Positions 8,321-16,336 of a stretch of DNA of 25,000 nt are shown in pieces (position 1 is the first letter of the stretch; each line of letters opens with the position of its first letter). The position numbers were made by a program, and so were the translations under genes. This DNA comes from Isochrysis galbana (taxonomy: Eukaryota > Haptophyta > Isochrysidales > Isochrysidaceae). The stretch is taken from assembly GCA_018136815.1 (NCBI GenBank), contig JADDIW010000031.1:1-25000 (forward strand). The letters are read 5' to 3'. The notes beneath the pieces are model-generated. The model was not told where the DNA came from and made no database searches. It saw nothing but the letters and a program-made list of their open reading frames with translations.

Positions 8321-9071
8321 ATGAAGCTTACTACATACCCCGGTACAAAAAAGAAACGTGCGGACTCGTTCGGTGTTCGTTCGGCGAGACGGGCTGCGAT
8401 GTCCCCTTTTCTGCGGTCAAATCTGCGCCAGTGCCACTTCCAAAAATGTAATACAATAATTGGCACGAATGCCAGTATACATCTGAAACCTGCAAGTTTG
8501 TACCTTAATAAGGGAGTGCTTTAAGTAGAACTTATACCGTCTAAATGGGGGGCATTTGCCAAAAAAACAACCAAACCTGAGGTTGCACCCTCTTAGCAGC
8601 GCACGGACATGCGACAGAGGGGACGGAACAACGAGGGCAAACCTCGCTGGGGGAGCTGCGACCGAGGTATAACAGAAGACGGACGACAATCGTGGAACGT
8701 TTGATGTCATCAAGCGAAAGTAGGAGAAGAGGCGGTATACCCATCAACGAGACCTTGAGAGTTAAAATAGCTCACGGCTAAAAGTAAAAGTCTGTCCTCG
8801 TATGGAATACGACATAGGGACTAGGGACTTGTGGGGACTCTTAGACTCGAAAGGATCGAACTCAGGACTCAGGCGCTCAGGGAGGCACGGGGCACTGCGC
8901 GACGACGACAGGGACAACGTTCAAAAACAACAGAACACAACGAGCAACGAGCCTCTCTCTGCTCTCTGCACTGCAACATTCACCGTACCGGAGGGGGGGG
9001 AGAGCCGGTTGCTCGCGCGCCGTTCGGCTTGTCGGTTTCGCGAGGAGAGCGGAAGGCAGCGAGGGGCGGCG
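8321..9071. other. Upstream region of the EF-hand gene
   Basis: This holds the right-hand duplicated flank (to 8534) and then about 540 bases without a supported gene. The open frame from an ATG at 8802 joins the EF-hand gene in frame, but its about 90 residues are Arg/Ser-rich and not protein-like; it is treated as 5' UTR. Confidence 0.5.
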
Positions 9072-11729
9072 ATGGCACTCCCCGCCATCTCCCCCACGCG
9101 CCAGCCGCAGACGACGGCAAGCGAAGAGGGCGAGGCCATCTTCTCACTCACCGGCACAGACCTCCGCGCCTCCTCCCCGGACACGGCCTCCAATGCGATA
9201 CGCGCCCTCGCAGACACCCTGCGGACAAGACTCGGACCGAGCGCCACAAAACTGATTGCTGCGCTCCGCCAATGGGACATCGACGGCGAGGGCGTCGTTA
9301 CGCTCAAGGAGCTGCGAGTGGCGATGCGTACCCTCCAGGTACTCGTCCCACTCGCGCGCGATGCCCGCCCTCGCCATCTGCACCCATCGCCCACGCCGGC
9401 CCTGTGCGCCATGCGCACAGCACACCCGTCGATGTCCGAAATCCGCCCCACCCTGCCGCCACAGCTCTCGGTCTCAGACGCCGAGGTTCTCAAGATCTTC
9501 AGCGCACTCGACGTCGATAACGTAGGCCGTGTCCCCATCTCCACCATCCAGAGCTTCCTGGGTAGCGGCGGAGAGGTGGCTGGTCGCAACACAGAGCAGA
9601 GACGTGAAAGGACGATGCCAGTCCGCGCAAAGAACAAGTACCCGACACGCCGCCATCCCAAGCCCCTGGAGGAGGAGCACGCGCAGCTCTTCCAAAACGT
9701 GCCGACGTGGGATCCTGTTAAGATGCGCCTATCCGCCGACAACTTTCTTCTGCGCTCGCCCACCAAGATGTCGCGCTCTCTCACACGAGGCTTTGCCTCT
9801 GTCTCCACTGCGACGCTCGTGCGCCCCTCAGTTGCCGTCGAGCGCCAGCGGCAGATAGACGCGAAGCCGCCTCTCGCCCGCTCGATGAGTGAGGCGAGCA
9901 TGGCTTCACGCGTCAGCAGGACCTCGACCGTTCGCGGCCGAGCCGGCCAGCCCAGCTCGTCCGTGGCATCCAGGACCGAGCAGATTGATCAGTTCATGTC
10001 CAAGCTGCATGACGAAGAGCTTATCGAGCAGCAGCTTGCCGATAGGGCCGCCCGCCTATCGGCTCAGATCCAGGAAGCCTACGAGCCCGCAGCTAATGCA
10101 GAGGCCTCTACAAATATCGCTAAGCGTCTTCTCGCCCAGGTGAAGATCAACGAGCGCCGGGCCCATGAGCTGGCGACACGGGCAAACGAGGTCCAAGCGA
10201 CAAACAAGCGGTTGAGGGCTGAAGTCCAACAGCTCCGTGACAACCGGCTCGCGCACAAGCTCGAGGTAGATGACAAGGTGCTCCGCATCGATTTTCTCGA
10301 GAAGGAGGTGCCAAAGCTGCTCGAGAACACAAGCCACTTTCTGCACGAGGTAGACAAATACAATACCCGCAAGATGACCACGGCACAAGAGGCCAAGGGC
10401 CTGCTTGGCCAGCAGGCCAAGGAGCTAGTCCGAGTCGATCAAGAGATTGAGAGGATCGACGCGCGTATGGAGAAGATCGAAAATGCGCAGTATGGCGAGG
10501 AGCAGCTACGGCGGCGCAAGGAGTACTACGAGGGTAAGGAGCTCCGAGCCGCCGAGACCGCCGCGAAGACCAAACTGGGATATCTCACCTGGCTCTCCGG
10601 TTGGTGGAAGGGAGAATTCGATCAGCTCGAGCACGCCACGTCGTACTCCTTTGATCCAAAGTGCACCGACGGCCCAAAATCCGCGTCGTCGTCAGTCAAG
10701 AAGGTGACCAATCACATCTTGGAGCTCCAGCAACAGAACGACTCGCTCGTCTCATACCTTCAGCAAATGACGCTCGAGGCGAAGAGCCTCGAGAAGGAGC
10801 TGAAGGACTTGCGGGAGAAGAAATGGACCCTGGAGGACCGTCCGCCGAACGACATGTCGACGGAGACGATGCTCGCTGAGGTGGATGCTGTCAACGAGCG
10901 CGCTGGCCATCTGGAGCAGGAGACAGCCGCTCTGTCGCAGCCCACGCTAGCCATGCTTGAGCTGCTCGGCCCGCTCGCCGACCGCGCTGCGGCGCATTAC
11001 CGCCCTAGTGGTAAGGCTGGTGAGGGAGGGTCCGCAGGCATCGCGAAGCTTGGCACGCGCCTCATGACGGTGCGGGGCACCGAGGAGGACCCGGACCACC
11101 CGGAGCGAAAGTTCGCTGGTCTGGAGGAGTGTCTCGAGGCAGCAGGGCAGGTGGTGCTCGACTTGCTCCTCTCGTCGAAGCAAATTGTCAAGCGCCGCGA
11201 GCTTCTCATGAAGGCCCTGACGCGGCGGCCGTCGCTCTCGAGTCAGTCCTCGACCTCCGAGGCGACCAAGGCGCCAGCGCCAGCGCCCGCATCCCCGACG
11301 TCGCAACCGGGGGATCGCGCGCAGGCACCTTCAGGCGGTGAGACGGCGAATGCCGAGGATGCTACGGCGCAGGCGCAAGAGGGTGAGCCACGTTCCCCCA
11401 ATGCCTCGGAGGAGGTGGTCGAGGGGGAGAAGCCCGCCTTCACGGCAGGAGAAATGAAGGCACCCTCCATCGTCGTGCCCGGCGACAAAGAAGGGAACGA
11501 GACCGAGGTGGCGGCAGAAGAGCTAGGCGAAAGCAGCGCGTTCAAGCTTCTTGCAGGATGGACAGGCAAAACAGAGATGCCCCACGAGTCGGTTCAAAAA
11601 GTCTTTAGGCACCTGCAGATGGAGGAGCACAAGCGCAAGCAAGAGGAGCGGCTCGACGAGGTGGTCTCCCGCAAGCATAGACATGGGCGACGCGGGGGTA
11701 GCAGTAGCTCGGTCCCTGATAGCCCATAG
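9072..11729 (+). CDS. EF-hand and long coiled-coil protein (one probable intron)
   Basis: Start chosen at the ATG at 9072 (context GCGGCGATGG), not the in-frame ATG at 8802, because protein-like sequence begins here. A canonical EF-hand calcium loop occupies residues 69-80 (DIDGEGVVTLKE). Removing the in-frame segment 9339-9464 brings a second, degenerate EF-hand (DVDNVGRVPIST) to residues 105-116, at normal EF-pair spacing. Then follow a Ser/Arg-rich linker, long coiled coils (genomic about 9985-10600 and 10690-10930) around a Trp-rich patch (YLTWLSGWWKGEF), and an acidic, Ala/Pro-rich C-terminal tail. The spliced product is about 843 residues. It probably acts as a calcium-responsive structural or cytoskeletal protein, perhaps flagellar; that is inference. 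No named family is recognised. Confidence 0.8.
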   Translation: MALPAISPTRQPQTTASEEGEAIFSLTGTDLRASSPDTASNAIRALADTLRTRLGPSATKLIAALRQWDIDGEGVVTLKELRVAMRTLQVLVPLARDARPRHLHPSPTPALCAMRTAHPSMSEIRPTLPPQLSVSDAEVLKIFSALDVDNVGRVPISTIQSFLGSGGEVAGRNTEQRRERTMPVRAKNKYPTRRHPKPLEEEHAQLFQNVPTWDPVKMRLSADNFLLRSPTKMSRSLTRGFASVSTATLVRPSVAVERQRQIDAKPPLARSMSEASMASRVSRTSTVRGRAGQPSSSVASRTEQIDQFMSKLHDEELIEQQLADRAARLSAQIQEAYEPAANAEASTNIAKRLLAQVKINERRAHELATRANEVQATNKRLRAEVQQLRDNRLAHKLEVDDKVLRIDFLEKEVPKLLENTSHFLHEVDKYNTRKMTTAQEAKGLLGQQAKELVRVDQEIERIDARMEKIENAQYGEEQLRRRKEYYEGKELRAAETAAKTKLGYLTWLSGWWKGEFDQLEHATSYSFDPKCTDGPKSASSSVKKVTNHILELQQQNDSLVSYLQQMTLEAKSLEKELKDLREKKWTLEDRPPNDMSTETMLAEVDAVNERAGHLEQETAALSQPTLAMLELLGPLADRAAAHYRPSGKAGEGGSAGIAKLGTRLMTVRGTEEDPDHPERKFAGLEECLEAAGQVVLDLLLSSKQIVKRRELLMKALTRRPSLSSQSSTSEATKAPAPAPASPTSQPGDRAQAPSGGETANAEDATAQAQEGEPRSPNASEEVVEGEKPAFTAGEMKAPSIVVPGDKEGNETEVAAEELGESSAFKLLAGWTGKTEMPHESVQKVFRHLQMEEHKRKQEERLDEVVSRKHRHGRRGGSSSSVPDSP
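9339..9464 (+). other. Probable in-frame intron of the EF-hand gene
   Basis: A segment of 126 bases begins GTACTC after CAG and ends in CCGCCACAG, in phase 0, with no stop. Its translation is Pro/His/Arg-rich and interrupts the linker between the two EF-hands. Excision gives RTLQ|LSVSDAEV, a normal EF-hand linker. Retention would add 42 residues without a frameshift. Confidence 0.65.
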
Positions 11730-12133
11730 TCTTACGATGGCATGGGGGGCGATGTCTTGACGAGTGTAGCACACGTGTCGTTGTGCATCTCTCTTTGGTC
11801 GTTGGCGAGGCTCGGCGATTGCATGACAGACAAAAATGAATCTCATTCATTATTGAGCTGCCGCTCTTGTTTTGTGAGCACACACTGTATTGTTGGCGCG
11901 AATTTGTGCTCCGTTTCGTGAGCCGCTGTTGCACGCCCCAGCAACCGCTAGTCGCGTTGAATGACTTTGCGGGCGCAACCGCACGCTATGAGCGGTGAGC
12001 CGCCGTTTTGCCGTGTTGTTCTTGCTCTCACCGAGCAATCTGCAGCCTTGATCAGCCCACGTGGCATCGAATGTCCCCACTCGGGCAGTTTTTTTAAGAC
12101 TGTAATGCAAAAACTATTGTTATAGTTTTAGCG
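11730..12133. other. Intergenic spacer between EF-hand gene and LINE
   Basis: About 400 bases with mixed composition and no supported ORF. A T-run (CAGTTTTTTTAAGAC, about 12086-12100) lies 34 bases before the LINE ORF1 ATG and may be near the element's 5' end. I see no RNA gene here. Confidence 0.4.
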
Positions 12134-13787
12134 ATGGAGCGCGCGCCGACCGCTCCCCTCTCCCAGCCCCCCGCCGCCACGACGACCCAACGGGGCCGCC
12201 CCAAGCCGCCGGAGCCAAAGCGCTCGCAGGCCTCCGCACCACCTGACAACGACGTCGAGATGGCGCCGCCGTCCTCGCCTCCCAGGCAGCCACAGAAGCA
12301 GGGAACAGGCAAAGCCCTGTTCCCTGCAGACCAGCACAGCCAGAGCCAGGCTCAGAACACCAGCGCCGCCGTGCAGCCACCCACTCAAGGACTCCCCATG
12401 GGGTGTGGCAGCTCTGCTGCCACCCCCATGGCGGTAACTCCTACCATCTGTGCACCCCTCGGGGGGCGGGCACATGACACAACAAACAATTCTTGGAGCT
12501 TTTGCTCCCTCCAACCAACAACCAAATCCTACACCCAAATCGTATGCGCAAGCCGCGCATGGACACAAGGGGAAAGAGCCTCACAGGCAAGCTCAGCAGC
12601 CACCAGCCCAACAGCCACAGCCATAGTCGCGCAAGCGGGCCGACCCACAGTCGGACCCGATGCCAACTCCCAACAACAACACCTCATTCGCCTCCCCTCC
12701 ACCAGAGGAGGTGGAAGAAGAACCCGAAGACACCCCTTTTTTCATTCAGCTAGCTCAGCTAGCTGAGGACAAAAAGGGCATTAAAAGTGAAGATGTAGCA
12801 ACATTCATGAAATTCCTACTCTCTAGGCTGGAAGGCCTAGATGCCACGCCAAACGGGATGGATAAGGGCCGAAAGGGCCCTGGGATTTTCTACGTCGACG
12901 ACGATGCACACAATCAATTCAAGGCAGCCTACGGCGACAAACTTCAAACGGTGCTCTCGGGAGTCCCGCACGAATTTGGAGTCACCTATAGCGAGCTAGC
13001 CGATTCAGCACCACGCAAATCTAGCGCGGTCCGGTCCTCCCTCAAGGAGGTCGCCACGTACATCGTTTTCCGCATCTTCGACCCAGTTAAGGCGTACAAA
13101 ACCAAGACTCGACATTTGGCTAGCGCACTGGAGCGTGAAGGCTTCCATGTCCTTAGGGGCAACCAACAACGGGTCAAAACCACGATCGAAGGAATCACGA
13201 AAGTCGAGGCGGGTAAGCGCCCGATCTGGCACTTCTACGTATACACGGACACGACTGCCCTAGGCCATCGCTTCCCGAGGACCTTTCACGTGACCCTCGA
13301 TGATGGGGAAAACTTCAATTTGGACTACGCGGTCCGCTCCTCGGTGGAATGCGTGACACCAGAAGGCGACATTGCCATTCACGGCGCCCCAGGGGGCTGT
13401 AAAGGATACGATAAGCCGTGGGCTATCTCGTATCTACGCAAGAATCAAGTTAGTTTTCGCCAATGCACGTGCGAGCAAGACAAAGCGAAAGCGGAGCAAC
13501 GCCAACGCCAACGCGAAGTGAGCAACGCCATGGACTACAGGGCCCTTATGGGCCTTGGAGCGGCGGCACCATGCCGCCGATTCATGGCGGGCGAATGCAA
13601 GAACAATCGCATGAAAGGGCGGCAAATCGTCCAATGCTCTTCCAGCCACGACATCCCCGGATGTTGGGCAAAGGACCCCGCAACGGGCAAGCAACATTGT
13701 ATGGTAAAATGCAATCTTAAACCTAATAAGGCTTATCCAGGATACTGCGTTAACGGAGCTAGTTGCCTGTACCGTCATGGTGAATAA
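12134..13787 (+). pseudogene. LINE ORF1 with C-terminal Cys/His zinc-finger region, broken
   Basis: ORF1 proteins package LINE RNA. The N-terminal part (from the ATG at 12134) is Pro/Gln/Ser-rich. The frame then shifts by about 12436-12480 to one with NPTPKSYAQAA, meets a TAG at 12624-12626, and continues open to 13787 (from an ATG at 12660: 375 residues). The C-terminal region carries a Cys/His array: CRRFMAGEC, QCSSSHDIPGC, QHCMVKC, then YCVNGASCLYRHG. This resembles CCCH-type nucleic-acid-binding fingers of LINE ORF1 proteins. The central 200 residues are a folded, charged domain I do not recognise. One frameshift plus one stop make a single full-length product impossible here. Confidence 0.8.
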
Positions 13788-14344
13788 TAACGATCTAAGG
13801 ATTGCAACATACAATTTGAATGGAGCAAAACATAAATTAGCATCTACTCTAGCGCAAGCGAGATTAGGAGGAGTCCACATCTTGTACGCGCAAGAATTGC
13901 ATCATAACACCGATGGATGGCACTTGAAGCTTGAAGGTGCGAAACTTGGCCCGGTCCCTAGGGTGGGACTGGTTTCAATCTCCCGCAACTAGGAGGGGCG
14001 ACCCGGGAAGCGGAGTGGCGGTAGCCATTAGAAGAGACAGAAGCGACGTAGTAGTAGAATCTTGGTCGGTAGTTATCCCGGGGAGGCTGGTAGTAGTAAA
14101 GGCAAAAATCGGGCATGCAACGATATCTTTCTCCTCTGTGTACCTAAATGCTCAACCTAATAAACGTAAAGAAGACATCAAAGTGCTACACGAGACGTCG
14201 GAAATACTTTCTCACACTATAATAGCAGGCGACTTTAATTGCGTGGAAAGCGTACGTAGAGATACCCGGTCCATCGCGGGGGCGACCCCTTACGCAAATT
14301 CGGGGGGTATTAAAGAGGAGCCTAAGATATTTAAGGGAGGATAA
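13777..14344 (+). pseudogene. LINE ORF2 fragment: APE endonuclease domain, frameshifted and 3' truncated
   Basis: APE endonuclease nicks the target DNA for LINE insertion. From the ATG at 13777 the reading RIATYNLNGAKH carries the catalytic Asn region, and YAQELHH carries the metal-binding Glu. The frame hits a TAG at 13990. A one-base frame change between about 13931 and 13990 restores GWDWFQSPATRRGDPGSGVA and then IIAGDFNC, the conserved GDFN motif. The frame ends at 14344, about 190 residues in, without reverse transcriptase. The ORF2 ATG overlaps the end of ORF1 by 11 bases, which suggests termination-reinitiation in the parent element. Confidence 0.85.
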
Positions 14345-14540
14345 CCCGAGCCAACACCGGCACAAAGGACGAACCATAGTCTCCCGCCCCCTTCTCTCCA
14401 ACTCCTGGCCGAAGCAGCGCGCGCGGCCTCCCCGGAACCAGCTTCTTCGAAAATGAGGGAACTGGGAAAGGGGGAGGGGGTTGTTAGGGGTTAAGGTCGG
14501 GTAGGGCGCCGCCGCGCCGCCGCCGCTCGTGGTCGCCCAC

Positions 14541-14650
14541 CGCATATTTTGCATATTTTGCATATTTTGCTGCATATTTGGGGTGTTTTTCTGCATATTT
14601 GGCATATATGCACTGCATATTTTGGCCAAAAAAACTGCATATTTCTATTT
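14541..14650 (+). repeat. AT-rich GCATATTT short repeat array
   Basis: Eight GCATAT-type words (mostly GCATATTTT) occur within about 110 bases, the first three spaced 9 bases apart, in an otherwise GC-rich area. The array ends exactly where repeat copy A begins. It is not a uniform tandem repeat, and its origin is unclear. Confidence 0.7.
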
Positions 14651-14720
14651 ACCCCTAGGAGGAGTGGAGAGAGAGGGGGGGTCGTGCCCCCCCATGGGCG
14701 AACTAAGTATAAACTTAGTT
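14651..14720 (+). repeat. Structured repeat family, copy A (3' end only)
   Basis: A short 3' fragment: the remnant of hairpin 4 (CCCCTAGGAGGAGTGG), hairpin 5 (seven G, TCGTG, seven C) and the terminal hairpin 6 at 14701-14720, AACTAAGT-ATAA-ACTTAGTT, followed by G. Same orientation as copies D and E. Confidence 0.85.
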
Positions 14721-14744
14721 GCCCTCTTCCTCCTCTCTTCTCTT

Positions 14745-14900
14745 CCCTGCGGCTCGGGCCCATGGCGCGCGCATGCGACCCCCCTTCAGGTCCCCAGGAG
14801 GCCTGCAGGGGGCCTGGGAGCACAGCTCAGTCAGGGGGCAGGTGAGGCTGGGGCATGGCGGCATGGCCCTGGCCCCTCCTGCCTCTCCCTCGCTGGCTCT
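14745..14900 (+). repeat. Structured repeat family, copy F (central part)
   Basis: Forward-oriented segment matching the middle of copy B. Both share GCTCAG, then AGGGGGCAG, GAGGCTGGGGC and CCTGCCTCTCCCTCGCTGGC. It stops before the hairpin region, so it is 3' truncated, and it lies head to head with copy B. Confidence 0.6.
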
Positions 14901-14962
14901 CGCGCCCTTGAAGGTCGACTGGAGCTGGAGCTGGCTGGGGGCTCCTGATGGGGGGGGGCCAC

Positions 14963-15593
14963 AACTAAGTTTATACTTGGTTCGCCTATGGAGGGGCACG
15001 AGCCCCCCCCTCTCTCCACTCCTCCCCTGCCATGGGGGAGGAACCACCCATGCTCCTGGCACGCCTGATGGCTTGCCAGGAGCCCACTGCCCTGCTGACC
15101 CACTCTCTCAGTGGCAGGCTCGCCTGCCTCGCGCGTCCTGGCCTGTCGTGGCCAGCCCATCGCTCCAACCCCCCTCCCCCCTGGTCGACAGGCAGACAGG
15201 TGCAGATTGGGGGCCCCAGAGGCTCAGGAGCGCCAGCGAGGGAGAGGCAGGGGAGGCCCGGGCCCAGCCCCAGCCTCCTCTGCCCCCTGAGCTGGCCTCC
15301 AGGAGCCTCCAGGGGTCGCCAGCAAGCAGCTGCAGGCCTGGCGCAGGCACGCGTGCCGCAGGAGAGAGGAGAGGGAGCGCGGAGAAGGGGGTGGGCGGAG
15401 CGAGAGCTCCGCCCACCGAAAAATATGTAAGTCCCGCACCTGTTTTCAGGAGAAGTCGGGACTTAGGACGCCGCCAGCCCGGTAGGCATAGGAGGAGAAG
15501 GGGAGAACGGATCACCGGGGGGGGGGGCGCGGGCCACCGACCATATCTAAGCCCTTTTCCCCTATCCCCCTAGTAGTGCACGGGGGGGGGGCG
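14963..15593 (-). repeat. Structured repeat family, copy B (near full length)
   Basis: Reverse-oriented copy of about 630 bases. Read on the minus strand, the 5' module (15593-15415) begins near GTGCACTAC and includes a poly-C run and GGTGATCCGTT, shared with copy D. The 3' part forms successive hairpins: CTGGCC/GGCCAG (15138-15155), GGCAGGC/GCCTGCC (15113-15128), GCTCCTGGCA/TGCCAGGAGC (15052-15083), TCCTCCCC/GGGGAGGA, a G/C stem, and the terminal AACTAAGT/ACTTGGTT hairpin (14963-14982). In the middle lie an 11-bp perfect stem around GAGA (15391-15416) and the stem AAGTCCCG/CGGGACTT (15429-15464). The 8-bp word CCTGATGG flanks it on both sides (14944-14951, 15594-15601) and may be a target duplication. 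Long ORFs across it are artefacts of GC richness. Confidence 0.85.
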
Positions 15594-15715
15594 CCTGATG
15601 GCGGGGGGAAAAGGGCCGGCGGAGTGGGGGTGTAGAAAGTTTTGCTGCGTGATTAGAAAGTAGAGGGTCCACGGCCGCGTGTGCGGTGAGACTATTAAGA
15701 AATTAATTAATGATC

Positions 15716-15954
15716 GGGGGGGGGCCAGGAGGAGGGGTTGGTCAGAGCGACAAGCTGGCCAACGCCAACGCGGGCCAGGGCGTGCGATCTATGCCCGACT
15801 CTCTGGGAGAGTCTGGGCAGTCTGGATTAGCCCCCTGGCCTGCCTAGAGGCAGCGCAGGGGGGTGGATGGTTCTCGCCCCCCATGAGGGGAGTCGAGAGA
15901 GTGGGGAGGGGGCCGCGAGGCCCCCCTCCATGGCGACCAATCATAAGATTGGTC
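15716..15954 (+). repeat. Structured repeat family, copy E (diverged)
   Basis: Strongly diverged in sequence but with the same order of hairpins: CTGGCC/GGCCAG (15755-15778); GCCC plus GACTCTC paired with GAGAGTC plus GGGC (15793-15818); CCCCCTG..CTGCCT paired with AGGCAG..CAGGGGG (15831-15862); a CCCC/GGGG stem; GGGGGCC-GCGA-GGCCCCC (15908-15925); and GACCAATC-ATAA-GATTGGTC (15935-15954). The terminal stem differs from copy A at four of eight pairs, and every change is compensated. Confidence 0.8.
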
Positions 15955-16181
15955 TGCGCGCTAGTGCTAGTGTCCAGTGTTGCAGAAGTTGGAGTTGGGT
16001 GTGTGGTCTTTCGGGGGTTACGATACCGTGTGGGTGGCCCCTCCCTCTCATCCGCGGACCACCTTAAACCTTTAATGTGGTGTTTCACAGTAACCCCCGT
16101 TCACACTGCGTCGAAGCTCTGGACTTCTCTCTCCGGACTTCGCTCTCCCTACCCACCCATCCCATTGTTAGGCTGTGCGCG
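15955..16181. other. Inverted repeats between copy E and the superoxide reductase gene
   Basis: GGGGGTTAC (16013-16021) pairs with GTAACCCCC (16090-16098), enclosing a near-palindrome ACCAC..TTAAA-CC-TTTAA..GTGGT (16058-16081). This makes a nested foldback of about 86 bases. No ORF is supported. It could be another small structured element or an unrecognised structured RNA. Confidence 0.5.
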
Positions 16182-16216
16182 TGCCTTAGGAGAATTTAAT
16201 ATTATCCTATAAGGCA
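16182..16216. promoter_or_regulatory. AT-loop inverted repeat upstream of superoxide reductase
   Basis: TGCCTTAGGA (16182-16191) pairs with TCCT-AT-AAGGCA (16205-16216) around an AT-rich loop, 120 bases before the superoxide reductase ATG. It may be a protein-binding or promoter element or the remnant of a small foldback element. Confidence 0.35.
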
Positions 16217-16336
16217 TCTTGACTCACCCGGATAGGAAGGGAGCTGCTAGCTAGTGCGAACTAGGACAACAAGAAAATTCTGACACCTTTCCTGTGTGTG
16301 AATCTATTCGCCCTCTCCCTCGTCGGCGGCTTCTCG

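Larger units (their letters stand above)
7522..8534. repeat. Duplicated flank around the tandem-repeat gene
   Basis: A 32-bp sequence (GGCTGC, A or G, ATGTCCCCTTTTCTGCGG and on) occurs at 7522-7553 and 8392-8423 with two mismatches. In the left copy it is followed at once by GCAAGTTTGTA and TAGAACTTA (to 7582). In the right copy the same blocks recur in the same order but spread out (8492-8502, 8526-8534). The two flanks are direct repeats enclosing the gene at 7646-8320, as expected after a segmental duplication or for terminal repeats of an inserted unit. Confidence 0.65.
12134..14344 (+). mobile_element. Degenerate non-LTR (LINE) retrotransposon, 5' two ORFs only
   Basis: It contains a zinc-finger ORF1 (12134-13787) overlapping by 11 bases an ORF2 that begins with an APE-type endonuclease (13777-14344). 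This is the standard layout of APE-class LINEs. The sequence leaves the element after 14344, before any reverse transcriptase domain, and enters the structured-repeat cluster. A frameshift and a stop in ORF1 and a frameshift in ORF2 show it is inactive. Loss of the 3' half, not the 5' half, is unusual for LINE decay and points to later insertion or recombination. The 5' boundary is not defined; it is placed at the ORF1 ATG. Confidence 0.85.

Noticed and set aside
8802-9071. N-terminal extension of the EF-hand protein from the ATG at 8802
   Set aside because: In frame, but Arg/Ser-rich and unlike the following protein; the ATG at 9072 has a better context and begins the protein-like part.
8921-9901. 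326-residue minus-strand ORF
   Set aside because: It mirrors the EF-hand gene, whose calcium-loop motif and coiled coils are on the plus strand.
14719-15573. 284-residue plus-strand ORF and overlapping minus-strand ORFs
   Set aside because: They cross repeat copies F and B, are Pro/Arg/Gly/Ser-rich in every frame, and owe their openness to GC richness; the conserved property there is hairpin pairing and not a reading frame.
14940-15601. Hammerhead ribozyme core suggested by CTGATG words
   Set aside because: The words read CTGATGG, not CTGATGA, and no matching GAAA strand or three-stem junction is present.
16298-16336. Earlier start for superoxide reductase
   Set aside because: The codon at 16298 is GTG; the ATG at 16337 begins a clean signal peptide.
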